This document shows positions 17,699-29,485 of a stretch of DNA of 64,000 nucleotides, in pieces; the stretch's first letter is position 1, and each line of letters begins with the position of its first letter. This DNA comes from Bacteroides sp. 51. GTDB lineage: Bacteria > Bacteroidota > Bacteroidia > Bacteroidales > Bacteroidaceae. The DNA lies in NCBI RefSeq assembly GCF_010500965.1, contig NZ_QVMI01000030.1, positions 1 through 64,000 of the forward strand, in the 5' to 3' direction. The notes beneath the pieces were generated by a model. That model made no database searches. It was given only the letters and a program-made list of their open reading frames with translations, and was not told the origin of the DNA. Made by a program: the position numbers and the translations under genes.

Positions 17699-17771
17699 AT
17701 ATCCTTTTAAGACACGCTAAAATCATTAAAAGAATCAACTATTCGGAAGAATAGCATAGTGTTTTTAGAAC

Positions 17772-19817
17772 TTACCGAGTTCGTACAAAAGTCTTTTTAT
17801 CTCTCCCAACTCCTGTTATTATCAGCTTTTTCCAATGCTTAGGCAATACAGATGTCACTTGTTTAATGCTTCCTGCCTCGTCAATATCCAAACCTCCGAA
17901 GCCCATCATTACAGCTTGTAAAACGCCTCCTGCTCCTGTTGCAAAATAAGGATTTGTACCACCTTTACATTCTGCAATTATTCTGAAGGGAGGATTGAGG
18001 TTGGGCTGATAAGCATCCTTAAACCAATGATAGGCTTTCTCGCTATCCCCCAAGCGACTATACAAAAGTGCAAATATAGCTTGCGTCATAGCCGGAGTAT
18101 CGGAATGGGGCACTTTCGTTTCATAGAATTTCAAATCTCGTTTGATTCGCTCTTTATCAGTAATGATCTTCAGCGGATATGCCAGAAGATTAACATCTGC
18201 TTGCTTAATATTCTGATCTGTATAGCTATCGTGCTCTCTTGTAACCCCATTGTTCATCGTCGAAATTGGGATTTTACCTGCAATTAAATTCCATTCTTTC
18301 GGTGCGGTAACTCCGAGTACAGACGCACATTTAGAAGCATATTGCAAATTTCGGATAGCAGTGCCATTGGTATAAGCATTATTATCAATATTTTCCGCCC
18401 ATTCATCTGCTGCAACAACATTCTTAATATCGTATTCTCCCTTATCGTTCTTTTCTACACGACTCACCCAAAATTCGGCTGTTGATTTTAGCATCGGCCA
18501 ACCTTTTTCTTTTAACCATTCTTTATCTCCTGTAACAAGATAGTATTGCCAGGCGGCAATAGCTACATCGCCCGTGATGTGATGCTCAAATGCTCCTGTC
18601 AAAGCATTGACCGGCGTTTCTTCGAATCCTGATTCGGCACTTTCCCACGGGTACATTGCTCCGTCATATCCATATAGAGCCGCTTTTTTACGAGCAGCAT
18701 CGAGTCTCTGAAAACGATATTCAATCATACTTTTTGCTATTTCGGGATGAAGTAGCAACATAGGAGGAAACATCCAGATTTCGGTATCCCAAAACACATG
18801 CCCATTATACCCCAGTCCACTCAATCCCATAGGTGATGGAGATAATGATGTGTTCTTGCGTGTAAAAGAATAAAGATGATAAAGCATACTTCTCACATCT
18901 TGCTGTGCCTGAGCATCACCTTCAATTAGAATATCACTTTCCCACAACTTTTCCCACTCTTTCAGATGTCTGTTTAAAAGCCTTGACTTACCTTCCAATG
19001 CAGCGTAAATAGTCATTCGCTCAGCTTCATTGTAAGGGTCTATAGTGTGATTGGAGGATATCAGGCTACCTATCAATGCAAAAGAATATTTTTGACCAGC
19101 TTTCAGATTCTTCCCGAAAGACATAGCATGCATATCCGTATCATTCATCCGATGCAAAATCTGTGGCTGCTCTTCTTTTCCTTCTTCAAAAAGGAAGGTG
19201 TTTGATACAGCTATTTTCGATTTCCCCGTCGGCGTATTGGCTACAGACGTCAGTAATGGGATATTAACATGAGAGTTAGTTATGTTCTGAAAATAATGTT
19301 GTTGATTATTGAGCGAGGTCGGAGTTTCCAAAAGATTCTCCACGTTAATGTGCACGTCCTTTTGTGCATCTACATTGACAATCATTATCACACAATGGGG
19401 AAGATGGCGCAGTGCATAGTATGTATATGTTACAGATGCAAAATCTTTATATTGAAACGATCCGCTAAATGTTCCATTCCGCATATTCAACTCTTGCCTA
19501 AAGTTGTTTATGTTATAAGAATGAATAGACTCACCATTCAAGTCTAGTTTCATATTCAACAAATTGTAATTTGGAATAAAATTGCTGACTCTTCCGCGTT
19601 TATAGGTGTCGTAAACACCGGCCAGCACGACTTCCTTTACTTTTAATGGTTCGGGTGATGATATGATCCCAATTACTCCATTAGCTACTGTTTCTCCATA
19701 ATAGTTATTAGGTCCGGGGTTATCTGCCGAGAGCTTCCATGGGTCCTGACTATACAGATTATTACTAACGGATAAAATCAAAAAAGAGAAGACGAAATAA
19801 AATATGCGTACATTCAT
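17772..19817 (-). CDS. GH65 glycosidase, probable kojibiose (alpha-1,2-glucoside) hydrolase
   Basis: 681 residues with signal peptide (ends near LYSQ). The GH65 (alpha/alpha)6 barrel signature GYNGHVFWDTEIWMFPPMLL is at about 337-355. The general acid is predicted as Glu472 in ADEWAENIDNN and the base as Glu616 in FRIIAECKGG; as I recall, these match the numbering of the kojibiose hydrolase FjGH65A of Flavobacterium johnsoniae, which lies in a dextran locus. Most GH65 enzymes are cytoplasmic phosphorylases; a secreted one with this motif set is more likely a hydrolase. It is the last gene of the island's locus and is separated from GH97 by a terminator-like hairpin. Likely periplasmic removal of alpha-1,2-glucosyl branches. 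Confidence 0.85.
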   Translation of the reverse strand: MNVRIFYFVFSFLILSVSNNLYSQDPWKLSADNPGPNNYYGETVANGVIGIISSPEPLKVKEVVLAGVYDTYKRGRVSNFIPNYNLLNMKLDLNGESIHSYNINNFRQELNMRNGTFSGSFQYKDFASVTYTYYALRHLPHCVIMIVNVDAQKDVHINVENLLETPTSLNNQQHYFQNITNSHVNIPLLTSVANTPTGKSKIAVSNTFLFEEGKEEQPQILHRMNDTDMHAMSFGKNLKAGQKYSFALIGSLISSNHTIDPYNEAERMTIYAALEGKSRLLNRHLKEWEKLWESDILIEGDAQAQQDVRSMLYHLYSFTRKNTSLSPSPMGLSGLGYNGHVFWDTEIWMFPPMLLLHPEIAKSMIEYRFQRLDAARKKAALYGYDGAMYPWESAESGFEETPVNALTGAFEHHITGDVAIAAWQYYLVTGDKEWLKEKGWPMLKSTAEFWVSRVEKNDKGEYDIKNVVAADEWAENIDNNAYTNGTAIRNLQYASKCASVLGVTAPKEWNLIAGKIPISTMNNGVTREHDSYTDQNIKQADVNLLAYPLKIITDKERIKRDLKFYETKVPHSDTPAMTQAIFALLYSRLGDSEKAYHWFKDAYQPNLNPPFRIIAECKGGTNPYFATGAGGVLQAVMMGFGGLDIDEAGSIKQVTSVLPKHWKKLIITGVGRDKKTFVRTR

Positions 19818-19843
19818 TTTACTAGCTTTATTTATTTAGAAAA

Positions 19844-19879
19844 AAGATCGTTACTATTTGCTTAAATAGCAACGATCTT
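19844..19879 (-). terminator. Terminator/attenuator between GH97 and GH65 genes
   Basis: AAGATCGTT (19844-19852) pairs with AACGATCTT (19871-19879), with further pairing CTATTT/AAATAG inside. Leftward it is followed by a T-run. It probably lowers GH65 expression relative to the upstream genes. Confidence 0.75.
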
Positions 19880-19916
19880 CAATAAAAACTTAGACATTTA
19901 AGTTTATTTCAAATTA

Positions 19917-22070
<2,154 letters not shown>

Positions 22071-22074
22071 TTAT

Positions 22075-24504
22075 TTATTTTAATGATATTTCTATGGGGG
22101 TTCGTTTGTCGGAGACGCTTACCCTACATTCTTTTGTGGCATCATCCCACGTTATGTTTCTGGTGGTTTTACCGTCGACAATTACGGTCGTCGGTTTCTC
22201 TTCCAAATGATATATTAAAACAATCTCCCGTTTGTCGGACTGTTTGAATCCCTTATCTTCGGGGGTGATTGTTGTGGTATAGCCGCCTGCTACTGTTGTA
22301 CATACGAACCGGGTTTTAGAATAGATATCTTTCAGATAATCCTGATTCTCTCCATCGTCTTCGTACAGTTCAAAAGAGGCACTCTCGTCTTCGTAGTTCG
22401 GGAAGATATGTACCAGCAGCGGATAATCTTTCTGCTCGTGAATATATTGCATCACAGGCATCATCGGAATGATGGAGGCTTTCTTCACGAATATAGGTGT
22501 TACGCCCAACGGTGCGCGGTAGGCTATGGTCTGTCCGCCCAGATACACGGTCTTTTTATCGTTAAAGTCAATCCATTCCCCATCCGGCAGATAAACACGT
22601 TTCACACGTTCGCCCTTTTTCAGAACCGGAGCAATCAGGAGTTCCCTACCGAAAAGGAATTGATCATCTACTTTGGTTGCCTGTTCGTCATCAGGGTATT
22701 CCATGAACAATCCGCGGGTAATGGGAAGTCCGGAATCATGGGCTTTGCGTGAGTATGTATAGAGATAAGGGAATAATTGATATTTCAATTCGATAGCCTG
22801 CTTGCTGTTCTTCTCGACAACATCGCCAAACATCCAGGGTTCTACGGCATTATCTCCTTCATGATGGGCACGGCTCAGCGGACAAAAGATACCGAACTGC
22901 ATCCAGCGGGTGTACAGTTCGCCCATTGCAGCATAATCGGTAATATCACCGCAGTATCCGGAAATATCTGTTGTCCAGAACGGGATGCCTCCCAGGCCAG
23001 CGGAGATGCCGACGGCCACCTGGTTTTCGAGTTGCCGCCAACCTTCGAGTACATTGTTGCCATTACCGCTATCGTTTGTCCAGCCAAAGGTATAGCGCTG
23101 AAGTCCTGCGTATGCCGAGCGCGTCATTTGGAAAATACGCTTGTTGGGGTTATGCTTCTCGAATTGTTCTTTGACCACTTTATCCCAGGTGAGGCCATAC
23201 ACGTTGTGTATTTCATTGTGCATGCCGATATGGTGTTTCATATACAGTCGATCAACATCTTCTTCGTTGCTCCAGGCGGGTTCGCCCATATCGGTCCAGA
23301 AACCGCTTATGCCGTCGTTTACGGGCTTTTGCTGGTAGCTGCCCCACCAGTCGGCCACTTCGGGGATGGTAAAGTCGACCACGCCACAGTTTCCTCCCCA
23401 GGGCCAGGGCATATCATAAGACTTTCCTGTACGAGCGTCCTTTACGAAATATCCCAGTTTGTCCGCCTCTACCCATTGCGGGTTATCGCGTTGGGAGACG
23501 ACGGGGTCTTGGGAAACGATCATCTTGAAGCCTTGATCGGCTAGCTTGCTGAGCATCCCCTTCGGGTCGGTATAGTTTCCTTTGCGCCATTCAAAATCCT
23601 GTAGGTTTTGTGTCCAACCAATATCCTGATAGATAATATCGCAGGGTATTTGTCGCTTACGAAATTCTGCGGCAATGTCAAGGGCTTGTGCTTCTTTTGT
23701 ATATAAGCCACGGCATTGGGCGAAGCCAAGCGCCCACTTGGGGGGCATAATGGGCTTGCCGGTCAGGGCGATGTATTGTTGCTGGATATCTTTATAATCT
23801 TTACCAAAGATGAAATAGTATACAAATGCTCCGTCGGGTGCTTCGAATGAGTAGTATTCGTCGGACTCCGTACCGAATTTAAATTCGGTTTTGTAGGTGT
23901 TGTCGAGGAATATTCCATAACGGTAGCTACTCATAAAGAAAGGGATGCTCTTTGCCAACGGGTCTTCCGACACGCTGTAGCAAGGCCGGTCGCTGTTCCA
24001 CATTTTATAAGAGCGCCCGCGACGATTCAGCGGACCGGTTTTCTCTCCCAGTCCAAAGAAGTTTTCATCGCCACGCAATACCTTATACGCCTTTACGGCT
24101 GTGGAATCAGCGACATGCCCCCTCTCTTTGAAATCACTGAAAACAAGTTTTTGCCATTTATCGAATATTTGCAGCTGCATGGGGTTCTTATTCACCCTGA
24201 TCCGAAGTTTCGAGGTGAATATCTCATAGCAAGCCGGCTCTTCATTGACACTAATACCTTCTATTTCTTCTAATTGCTCATTGACCACGGCAAATGATTC
24301 ATTGTTCCGAATGAACGTGCCGGCCTGGTCAAACCAGACTTTCACAACCGAGCTGCTGCAAATGGTTAGCGATAGTTTTGATCCGTCCTTGCTGTTAAAC
24401 GTCACCCGGTTCCCTTGTTGGGTGTAGGAGATGCACTCTCCGGCCGATAAGACGACCGAAGAGAACATTAAACCTACAAGTAATAATCCTATTTTTCTTA
24501 TCAT
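22075..24504 (-). CDS. GH31 alpha-glucosidase
   Basis: About 809 residues from ATG 24504, with signal peptide. The catalytic nucleophile motif GFWTDMGEPAW is present (Asp near residue 405) and the acid/base region is FGWTNDSGNGNN near residue 475. The N-terminal galactose-mutarotase-like domain and C-terminal beta-domains are visible. In dextran loci of Bacteroides (BT3086) and Flavobacterium the GH31 enzyme hydrolyses isomaltooligosaccharides or transfers glucosyl units. Periplasmic location is inferred. It lies 18 bp downstream of the GH66 gene. Confidence 0.92.
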   Translation of the reverse strand: MIRKIGLLLVGLMFSSVVLSAGECISYTQQGNRVTFNSKDGSKLSLTICSSSVVKVWFDQAGTFIRNNESFAVVNEQLEEIEGISVNEEPACYEIFTSKLRIRVNKNPMQLQIFDKWQKLVFSDFKERGHVADSTAVKAYKVLRGDENFFGLGEKTGPLNRRGRSYKMWNSDRPCYSVSEDPLAKSIPFFMSSYRYGIFLDNTYKTEFKFGTESDEYYSFEAPDGAFVYYFIFGKDYKDIQQQYIALTGKPIMPPKWALGFAQCRGLYTKEAQALDIAAEFRKRQIPCDIIYQDIGWTQNLQDFEWRKGNYTDPKGMLSKLADQGFKMIVSQDPVVSQRDNPQWVEADKLGYFVKDARTGKSYDMPWPWGGNCGVVDFTIPEVADWWGSYQQKPVNDGISGFWTDMGEPAWSNEEDVDRLYMKHHIGMHNEIHNVYGLTWDKVVKEQFEKHNPNKRIFQMTRSAYAGLQRYTFGWTNDSGNGNNVLEGWRQLENQVAVGISAGLGGIPFWTTDISGYCGDITDYAAMGELYTRWMQFGIFCPLSRAHHEGDNAVEPWMFGDVVEKNSKQAIELKYQLFPYLYTYSRKAHDSGLPITRGLFMEYPDDEQATKVDDQFLFGRELLIAPVLKKGERVKRVYLPDGEWIDFNDKKTVYLGGQTIAYRAPLGVTPIFVKKASIIPMMPVMQYIHEQKDYPLLVHIFPNYEDESASFELYEDDGENQDYLKDIYSKTRFVCTTVAGGYTTTITPEDKGFKQSDKREIVLIYHLEEKPTTVIVDGKTTRNITWDDATKECRVSVSDKRTPIEISLK

Positions 24505-24522
24505 GACACTCACTATCGGCGA

Positions 24523-26280
24523 TTAGTATTCCAGAACAACCATATCCCAGTATTTCAACGACGGCAACGTAATGGTTACGTCATTGCCGGACTGATTGAA
24601 ACTCAGTTCGCGGTGCGCGCCTCCATTTATATCGGGAGAGGCCAGCCACACTTTGGTTACGGGTTTTACGGTTGTTATTTTTATAGCAACGTCTGATACC
24701 AGTTCCGGTTCTTTTTGTGTGCCGTTCGTATCGCGCCATTCCATTGAATTGGCGTTCGAGAAGTTAATCAGGTGGATCACCTCTTTGTTTGCGAATCTTT
24801 TTCCGGTTACAGCTACGCTGCCTTGCGAAGCCGGCCAACCGGCGAACGATAGTTTACCATCTGTGGACGCTACGTTTGCTGCAAAGAAATCGCCGCCATC
24901 GCGAAGCAGATTCTGATAGGCAACCAGGAAGTCATAGTAGTGCATTAACGCTTTTTTGACCTCAGCCTTCATTTGCAGATTTGAGTTGGGGAAATATTCA
25001 TTGGCCAGATAGTGTTCGCCCAATTCAAGGTGCGCTCCGCCAAAAGAGAATATGACCGCATTGGCAAGAAGCACTCCCGGAGTATTGATAAAACCGCTAT
25101 TGCCGGAGCGGGCATAATTCATATAAGCCGCCAGAATGGTTTGCTTTTTACCTTCGCTATAGGCGTAGTTGTCGGTAATGACATGAGCCAACTGCTCAAA
25201 GCTCTTGGATTCGTCCCATACTTCGGTATAGAGGAAGTCGACTTCCGATTTGGCGATACTCTTTTGCTGTCCGTACTGGCTCACTGCATTCATCACTAAA
25301 TGTTTGCCGGGGTTGGCGTTGGCCATAGCGGTAATGAAAGTGCTGTAGGTGTTATCGAGTTCTACCACATTTCCGTTGTAATCGTAAACCGTTCCTCTGT
25401 TGCCCAGCTGGTCAATGTGGAATCCATCAAATCCAAAAACCTCGTATACGTCTTTGTTGCGGGCTGCCAGATAGTTTTGCCATTCTGCATTTGCCGGATT
25501 GGTGAGGTAGATGCTGCTGCGGAAAGGAGGATCGAGGTGGTGATTGTCTTTTTCGGAATGGTTCTTATCTTTAAAGATATACCATTCTTCTTTCACGCCG
25601 TCGGACGCGGCATTCTTCAACGCGCCGAAAGCAAGATTATAGAACATCGCTTTCATTCCTTTGTTATGGGCAGCATTTATATAACCTTTCACGGTGGACA
25701 GGTAATTGGTACGCCCTACCAAATCGGGCCATGTAACGTCCGGCTGCTGGGCGGTTCCGGCCAGCGGACGGTGATGATCGTACATCCAGTCGTAAAACTG
25801 GATGCCGTTGATGTGATACCTGTTCAGGTTATTGATGTTATTCTCTATCATGCTTTCCGACAGTTCACCGTAGGAGGAAAGAAAACCATAGCGCGGGAAT
25901 TTGGTCCAACTGGAAGATACATCGACTGCAATGCTTTGGTGGATGGTTTCTTTTCCGTCAACCGCCTCGTAAATGTCAACCATATAGCCTTTGTAGTCCT
26001 CGGCAGGGGCAGTCCAACTCCATGCGTTGGAGGTAAGGGCCTCTTCGGCAATAATCTTTCCCAGGTGCGAATAGCGAACTTTGGCGTTGCCATCCAACTT
26101 TTCTTTCAGTGTAAAATGTACGACTTCTCCCGGACTATAGCACGCTTTGTCTGTGCTGAGATCGGCATTGAAATAGGTTTCTCCGTAGGTTACCGGATCG
26201 TTATGAGTATCGTAATAGTCTTCGCAACTACTGACAGACAGTGCAAGGAAGAGTGTTATGAATAGATTTATCTTTTTCAT
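24523..26280 (-). CDS. GH66 endo-dextranase, lipoprotein
   Basis: 585 residues with a lipoprotein signal (LALSVSSC, Cys19). After an N-terminal Ig-like domain the GH66 barrel carries the predicted nucleophile Asp290 (GFDGFHIDQLGN) and acid/base Glu353 (DFLYTEVWDES). GH66 enzymes cleave internal alpha-1,6 links of dextran; some are cyclodextran-forming but carry a long CBM35 insertion not seen here, so a plain endo-dextranase is favoured. The following acidic residues (EDYYD) may act as a surface-export signal. This gene identifies the locus as a dextran system, like BT3087 of B. thetaiotaomicron. Confidence 0.9.
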   Translation of the reverse strand: MKKINLFITLFLALSVSSCEDYYDTHNDPVTYGETYFNADLSTDKACYSPGEVVHFTLKEKLDGNAKVRYSHLGKIIAEEALTSNAWSWTAPAEDYKGYMVDIYEAVDGKETIHQSIAVDVSSSWTKFPRYGFLSSYGELSESMIENNINNLNRYHINGIQFYDWMYDHHRPLAGTAQQPDVTWPDLVGRTNYLSTVKGYINAAHNKGMKAMFYNLAFGALKNAASDGVKEEWYIFKDKNHSEKDNHHLDPPFRSSIYLTNPANAEWQNYLAARNKDVYEVFGFDGFHIDQLGNRGTVYDYNGNVVELDNTYSTFITAMANANPGKHLVMNAVSQYGQQKSIAKSEVDFLYTEVWDESKSFEQLAHVITDNYAYSEGKKQTILAAYMNYARSGNSGFINTPGVLLANAVIFSFGGAHLELGEHYLANEYFPNSNLQMKAEVKKALMHYYDFLVAYQNLLRDGGDFFAANVASTDGKLSFAGWPASQGSVAVTGKRFANKEVIHLINFSNANSMEWRDTNGTQKEPELVSDVAIKITTVKPVTKVWLASPDINGGAHRELSFNQSGNDVTITLPSLKYWDMVVLEY

Positions 26281-26282
26281 GG

Positions 26283-27725
26283 CTATTGTTTCTTAATGGT
26301 AATTGTTTCTTTCAACTGGTTTAGCTCAATGGTATAGGTGCCTGGGCTGTTTACTTTCCATTTATTATCCGGATTGGAGCCCGATGCGCTGAACAATACC
26401 TGCTCAACATTGCCGGTTGGTTCCATTCCATTTTCACTTGCCAGAAACCATGCTCCATTCCAGTCGCTCTGCTTATCGCAGCTAAACTTCATTTCGCCTG
26501 CGGCGAGTGTGCCCGTCCAGGTAAGTATATTAGGATCGGAAGCATCGGCTGTCATTGGCGTAGCGTTATCTATGCTCCAGCCATTAGGAGTGGCATCGCC
26601 TACGAGATAGACCGTAGCATAGGGGGTAAACGGAACGATATCAATTTTCATATCGCGGGTGTCGAGTTTGATTTTGTAGGTGCCTCCCGGGATGTTCCAT
26701 TTGTAGTCCGGATCGCCGGCCCACTTATCTACATCCAGATCGGTGCCTTCGCCCGTTTGATCGACCACCGGACGGAAGAATACGCCATCCCAGCTTCCAT
26801 TAACCGTAGCGATTTTGAACTCTCCACCTGCCGGAAGATCGGCGTTGAAATAGAATACAAACGGATCGGAAGCGTCGGGGGTCATCGGTTCAAAATTCCA
26901 ACCGGTTGGGTTACCTACAAGCCAAAGTTCGCTATATTCGGGTGCGTCTAACGTTTCGATATGAATGGTCAGATTGATAATGTTGACTGATATTTTATAT
27001 ATTCCGGCAGCAGGAATGGTAAATTTATCGTCCGGCTCGTCATCGGATTCACGGAAGAATAATTTGGTGTCATCGGCTCCTTTGTTATACGAAGGGAAGA
27101 AACTGCCTAAGGTGGTAATGAACTTCAATTCTCCTGCATTTAGTTTTCCCTGCCATACAAATCCGCCGGCAGTACCGGATACGGTATTCATTTTCGTAGC
27201 ATCATCTGCACTCCATCCGTTAGGTGCAGCGCTACCCAGCAGGTAGAGGGTTGAAGATACCGGTTTATATCCGGTGACTTTTATTTTCATCGTCTCTGAT
27301 ACCTGGGGCTGAATGCCTTCGTGATGCACTTTTGCCGTTACACGGGCTTCCAGTTCAACTTCATTGCCGGGCGCTACTTCAAATTCATTTAAGAGCATGG
27401 CATTCAGTTCTTCCGTCTTATAAGAAACCGATGTTTTGCCTTCCTTTAGTTCTGTTTGAACGCTTTTCGCGAAGGCGGTATTACCCAAACCAAGTTCGAA
27501 CGTATAGGTAATGGCGGCATTTGTATTAAAGTTGGAGCCCGGAGTCCATTCAAAATCAATGGCGTTGCTTTGTGGAGCGGTGATGTCCAACAGGAGCGTA
27601 TTTTCGCTTATAGATAACGTGAGCGGCTGGTTGCCCAGGTTCGTCTCCATATAATCGTCGTCACAGGAAGTGAACAGCAATGGAAGAGTTAATATGATGC
27701 TTAACAATTTATATAGTTTCTTCAT
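26283..27725 (-). CDS. SusE/SusF-like surface glycan-binding lipoprotein
   Basis: 480 residues with lipobox (LLFTSC) and acidic export-like residues DDDY. An N-terminal SusE Ig-like domain is followed by three related beta-sandwich modules, starting LYLLGSAAPNGW, LWLVGNPTGWNF and VYLVGDATPNGW. Classical SusE has two such modules, SusF three. It should bind dextran on the cell surface next to SusC/SusD. It sits 2 bp upstream of the GH66 gene, but 252 bp with tandem repeats separate it from the SusD gene. Confidence 0.88.
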   Translation of the reverse strand: MKKLYKLLSIILTLPLLFTSCDDDYMETNLGNQPLTLSISENTLLLDITAPQSNAIDFEWTPGSNFNTNAAITYTFELGLGNTAFAKSVQTELKEGKTSVSYKTEELNAMLLNEFEVAPGNEVELEARVTAKVHHEGIQPQVSETMKIKVTGYKPVSSTLYLLGSAAPNGWSADDATKMNTVSGTAGGFVWQGKLNAGELKFITTLGSFFPSYNKGADDTKLFFRESDDEPDDKFTIPAAGIYKISVNIINLTIHIETLDAPEYSELWLVGNPTGWNFEPMTPDASDPFVFYFNADLPAGGEFKIATVNGSWDGVFFRPVVDQTGEGTDLDVDKWAGDPDYKWNIPGGTYKIKLDTRDMKIDIVPFTPYATVYLVGDATPNGWSIDNATPMTADASDPNILTWTGTLAAGEMKFSCDKQSDWNGAWFLASENGMEPTGNVEQVLFSASGSNPDNKWKVNSPGTYTIELNQLKETITIKKQ

Positions 27726-27776
27726 TTTGATATGTATTTATATGAATCAATAGTTAAAATAATCAGGTTTTATGGT

Positions 27777-27976
27777 TCGCGACTACTCGCGAGGGGCAAA
27801 CTGAGCCAAGTTCATGCCTCGCGAGTACTCCGGAAGGGCAAACCGAGCCCAGTTCTTGCTTCGCGAGTACTCCGGAGGGGCAAACGGAGCCCAGTTCATG
27901 CTTCCCAACTACTTGGGAGGGGCAAACGGGCCTCAGTTCATGCTTTCCAACTACTTGGGAGGCTTGCATCTTGTTG
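27777..27976. repeat. Four and a part 42-bp tandem repeats between SusD and SusE genes
   Basis: Units start at 27777, 27819, 27861, 27903 and 27945 (the last incomplete). Common core GGGGCAAACGGAGCCCAG. The head of each unit is palindromic: TCGCGA-CTAC-TCGCGA in unit 1 and TCCCAA-CTAC-TTGGGA in unit 4, i.e. both arms changed together, while units 2 and 3 are less well paired. They lie in the untranslated gap of the SusCD-SusE transcript. Confidence 0.85.
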
Positions 27977-27977
27977 G

Positions 27978-29465
27978 TTAGTAACCGGGATTCTGTTTTA
28001 GGTTTGGATTCGCATCTATTTCCTTTTGAGGAATGGGCAATAGCAAATGCTTCTTCTGCGCATTTACTTTCCCGATGGAATGAAGGAAATCCAGCGCATA
28101 CTGTCCGCCATCCCAACGAATCATATCAAACCAACGATGCCCTTCGAATGCCAATTCTATGCGACGCTCTTTCCGGATTCTGTTGCGCATTTCCTCCTGT
28201 GAGAGGTTTTCCACGTCGCTTTTGTCTGTGAGTCCGGCACGGTTACGAACCTGATATAAAGGTTCTTCAGCATCGGTCGTACTACCCAGTTCATTCAACG
28301 CTTCTGCTTTCATCAGCAACACATCGGCATAGCGCAACACGATGATGCTGGCCGAATTGGTATTATAATCGGGAGAGATAGTCAGAGGAACGAGGAACTT
28401 GCGCACGTTATGCCCGGTGTACGACATGGTGCTTTTATAGGGCTTGCCTTCGAAAGAAGGGCAGCCTTCGTAAAGAACAGTTTTATCCTTCCGTAAATCT
28501 CCCGGTTCATATTGATTCATAAACTCCTGGGTAGGCTGGTTCCATCCATATCCACCGCCAACCCAGTTAGCGTTGCGGGGGCCCATATACGTGCTTAGCC
28601 AGCAAGCTTGGTTCTCATCACTCCAAAAATCAGCATTTGTCAAACCGAAGTATTGTATCTCGAACAATGATTCGGCTGTATTCTTATGCTTTTCTTCTCC
28701 TCCGAAGCAATCGCTATAATCCGGATTGAGTACATAACCCAGACTTTCGACCCTATTGCACATGTCTACACATTTTTGATATTGCCCCAGGGTAAGATAT
28801 ACCTTTGCCAACATACCGGCAGCAGCTCCTCGGCTGGCGCGACCTAAATCCGAGCTACTATAATCTTCGCGACGGGGAAGAAGTTCTATGGCTTCGAGCA
28901 GATCGGGGATGATTACTTCATTATATATCTTATCTTTACTCACCCGCTCCGAGAAAAGGTTATCGCCCGGATTTGTCGGTGTAAGGCTCATAGGCACATC
29001 GCCGAACAGTTGGACAAGGATGAAGTAATAGCTAGCCCGAAGGAATTTAGCTTCGCCTATACATCTGTTTTTTATATTCTCATTGATATCCATGCCGGGC
29101 ACATTGGCCAACACCGTATTGCAATAAAGAATACCGGGGTTAGGGCCGCGCCAAAGATCGACGGCAGCAAAGTTATCCGGTCCAGCCACAAAGTTTGCCA
29201 ACTGTATGGTCTCAATGCCATCGTCGCCACCTCCGGCTCCGACTTCACTGTTTCCGGCTACAATATCGAGTGCCCATATACGCATGTTATACAGCTTGGG
29301 GCGTTGCATGGGTTGGTATGCCGCATTGGTCATGGCTATAGCCGATGCTTCATCTTTAATGGTTTCCGCACTGGGATCTTCAAACGGCTCTTTATCTAAG
29401 AAATCAGAGCAGGAAGTAAACAGGGTTGCAAACAGGAAGAGTCCTGTGTATAGTATTTTTTTCAT
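27978..29465 (-). CDS. SusD/RagB-family glycan-binding lipoprotein of the dextran locus
   Basis: 495 residues with lipobox (LFTSC) then SDFLDKEPFEDPS, typical of SusD. TPR-type helices include FLRASYYFILVQLFGDVPM and the C-terminus has the RRIELAFEGHRWFDMIRW motif. It forms the lid of the SusC channel and captures oligosaccharides at the surface. It lies 20 bp after the SusC gene. Confidence 0.95.
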   Translation of the reverse strand: MKKILYTGLFLFATLFTSCSDFLDKEPFEDPSAETIKDEASAIAMTNAAYQPMQRPKLYNMRIWALDIVAGNSEVGAGGGDDGIETIQLANFVAGPDNFAAVDLWRGPNPGILYCNTVLANVPGMDINENIKNRCIGEAKFLRASYYFILVQLFGDVPMSLTPTNPGDNLFSERVSKDKIYNEVIIPDLLEAIELLPRREDYSSSDLGRASRGAAAGMLAKVYLTLGQYQKCVDMCNRVESLGYVLNPDYSDCFGGEEKHKNTAESLFEIQYFGLTNADFWSDENQACWLSTYMGPRNANWVGGGYGWNQPTQEFMNQYEPGDLRKDKTVLYEGCPSFEGKPYKSTMSYTGHNVRKFLVPLTISPDYNTNSASIIVLRYADVLLMKAEALNELGSTTDAEEPLYQVRNRAGLTDKSDVENLSQEEMRNRIRKERRIELAFEGHRWFDMIRWDGGQYALDFLHSIGKVNAQKKHLLLPIPQKEIDANPNLKQNPGY

Positions 29466-29485
29466 GGTTATATTCTCTTTAGGGA

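Noticed and set aside
22777-23544. 255-residue open frame opposite the GH31 gene
   Set aside because: Antisense shadow of a well-conserved catalytic region; no family features.
25300-26265. 321-residue open frame opposite the GH66 gene
   Set aside because: It is a codon-bias shadow of a clear GH66 gene, with no recognisable domain and no start signals.
27777-27976. CRISPR-like array
   Set aside because: The repeats are directly adjacent without unique spacers and no cas genes are present.
27732-28116. Open frames on both strands across the 42-bp repeats, giving repetitive Cys/Pro-rich peptides
   Set aside because: They arise because 42 is divisible by 3 and the repeats lack stops; there is no start context, and one of them overlaps the SusD gene end in another frame.
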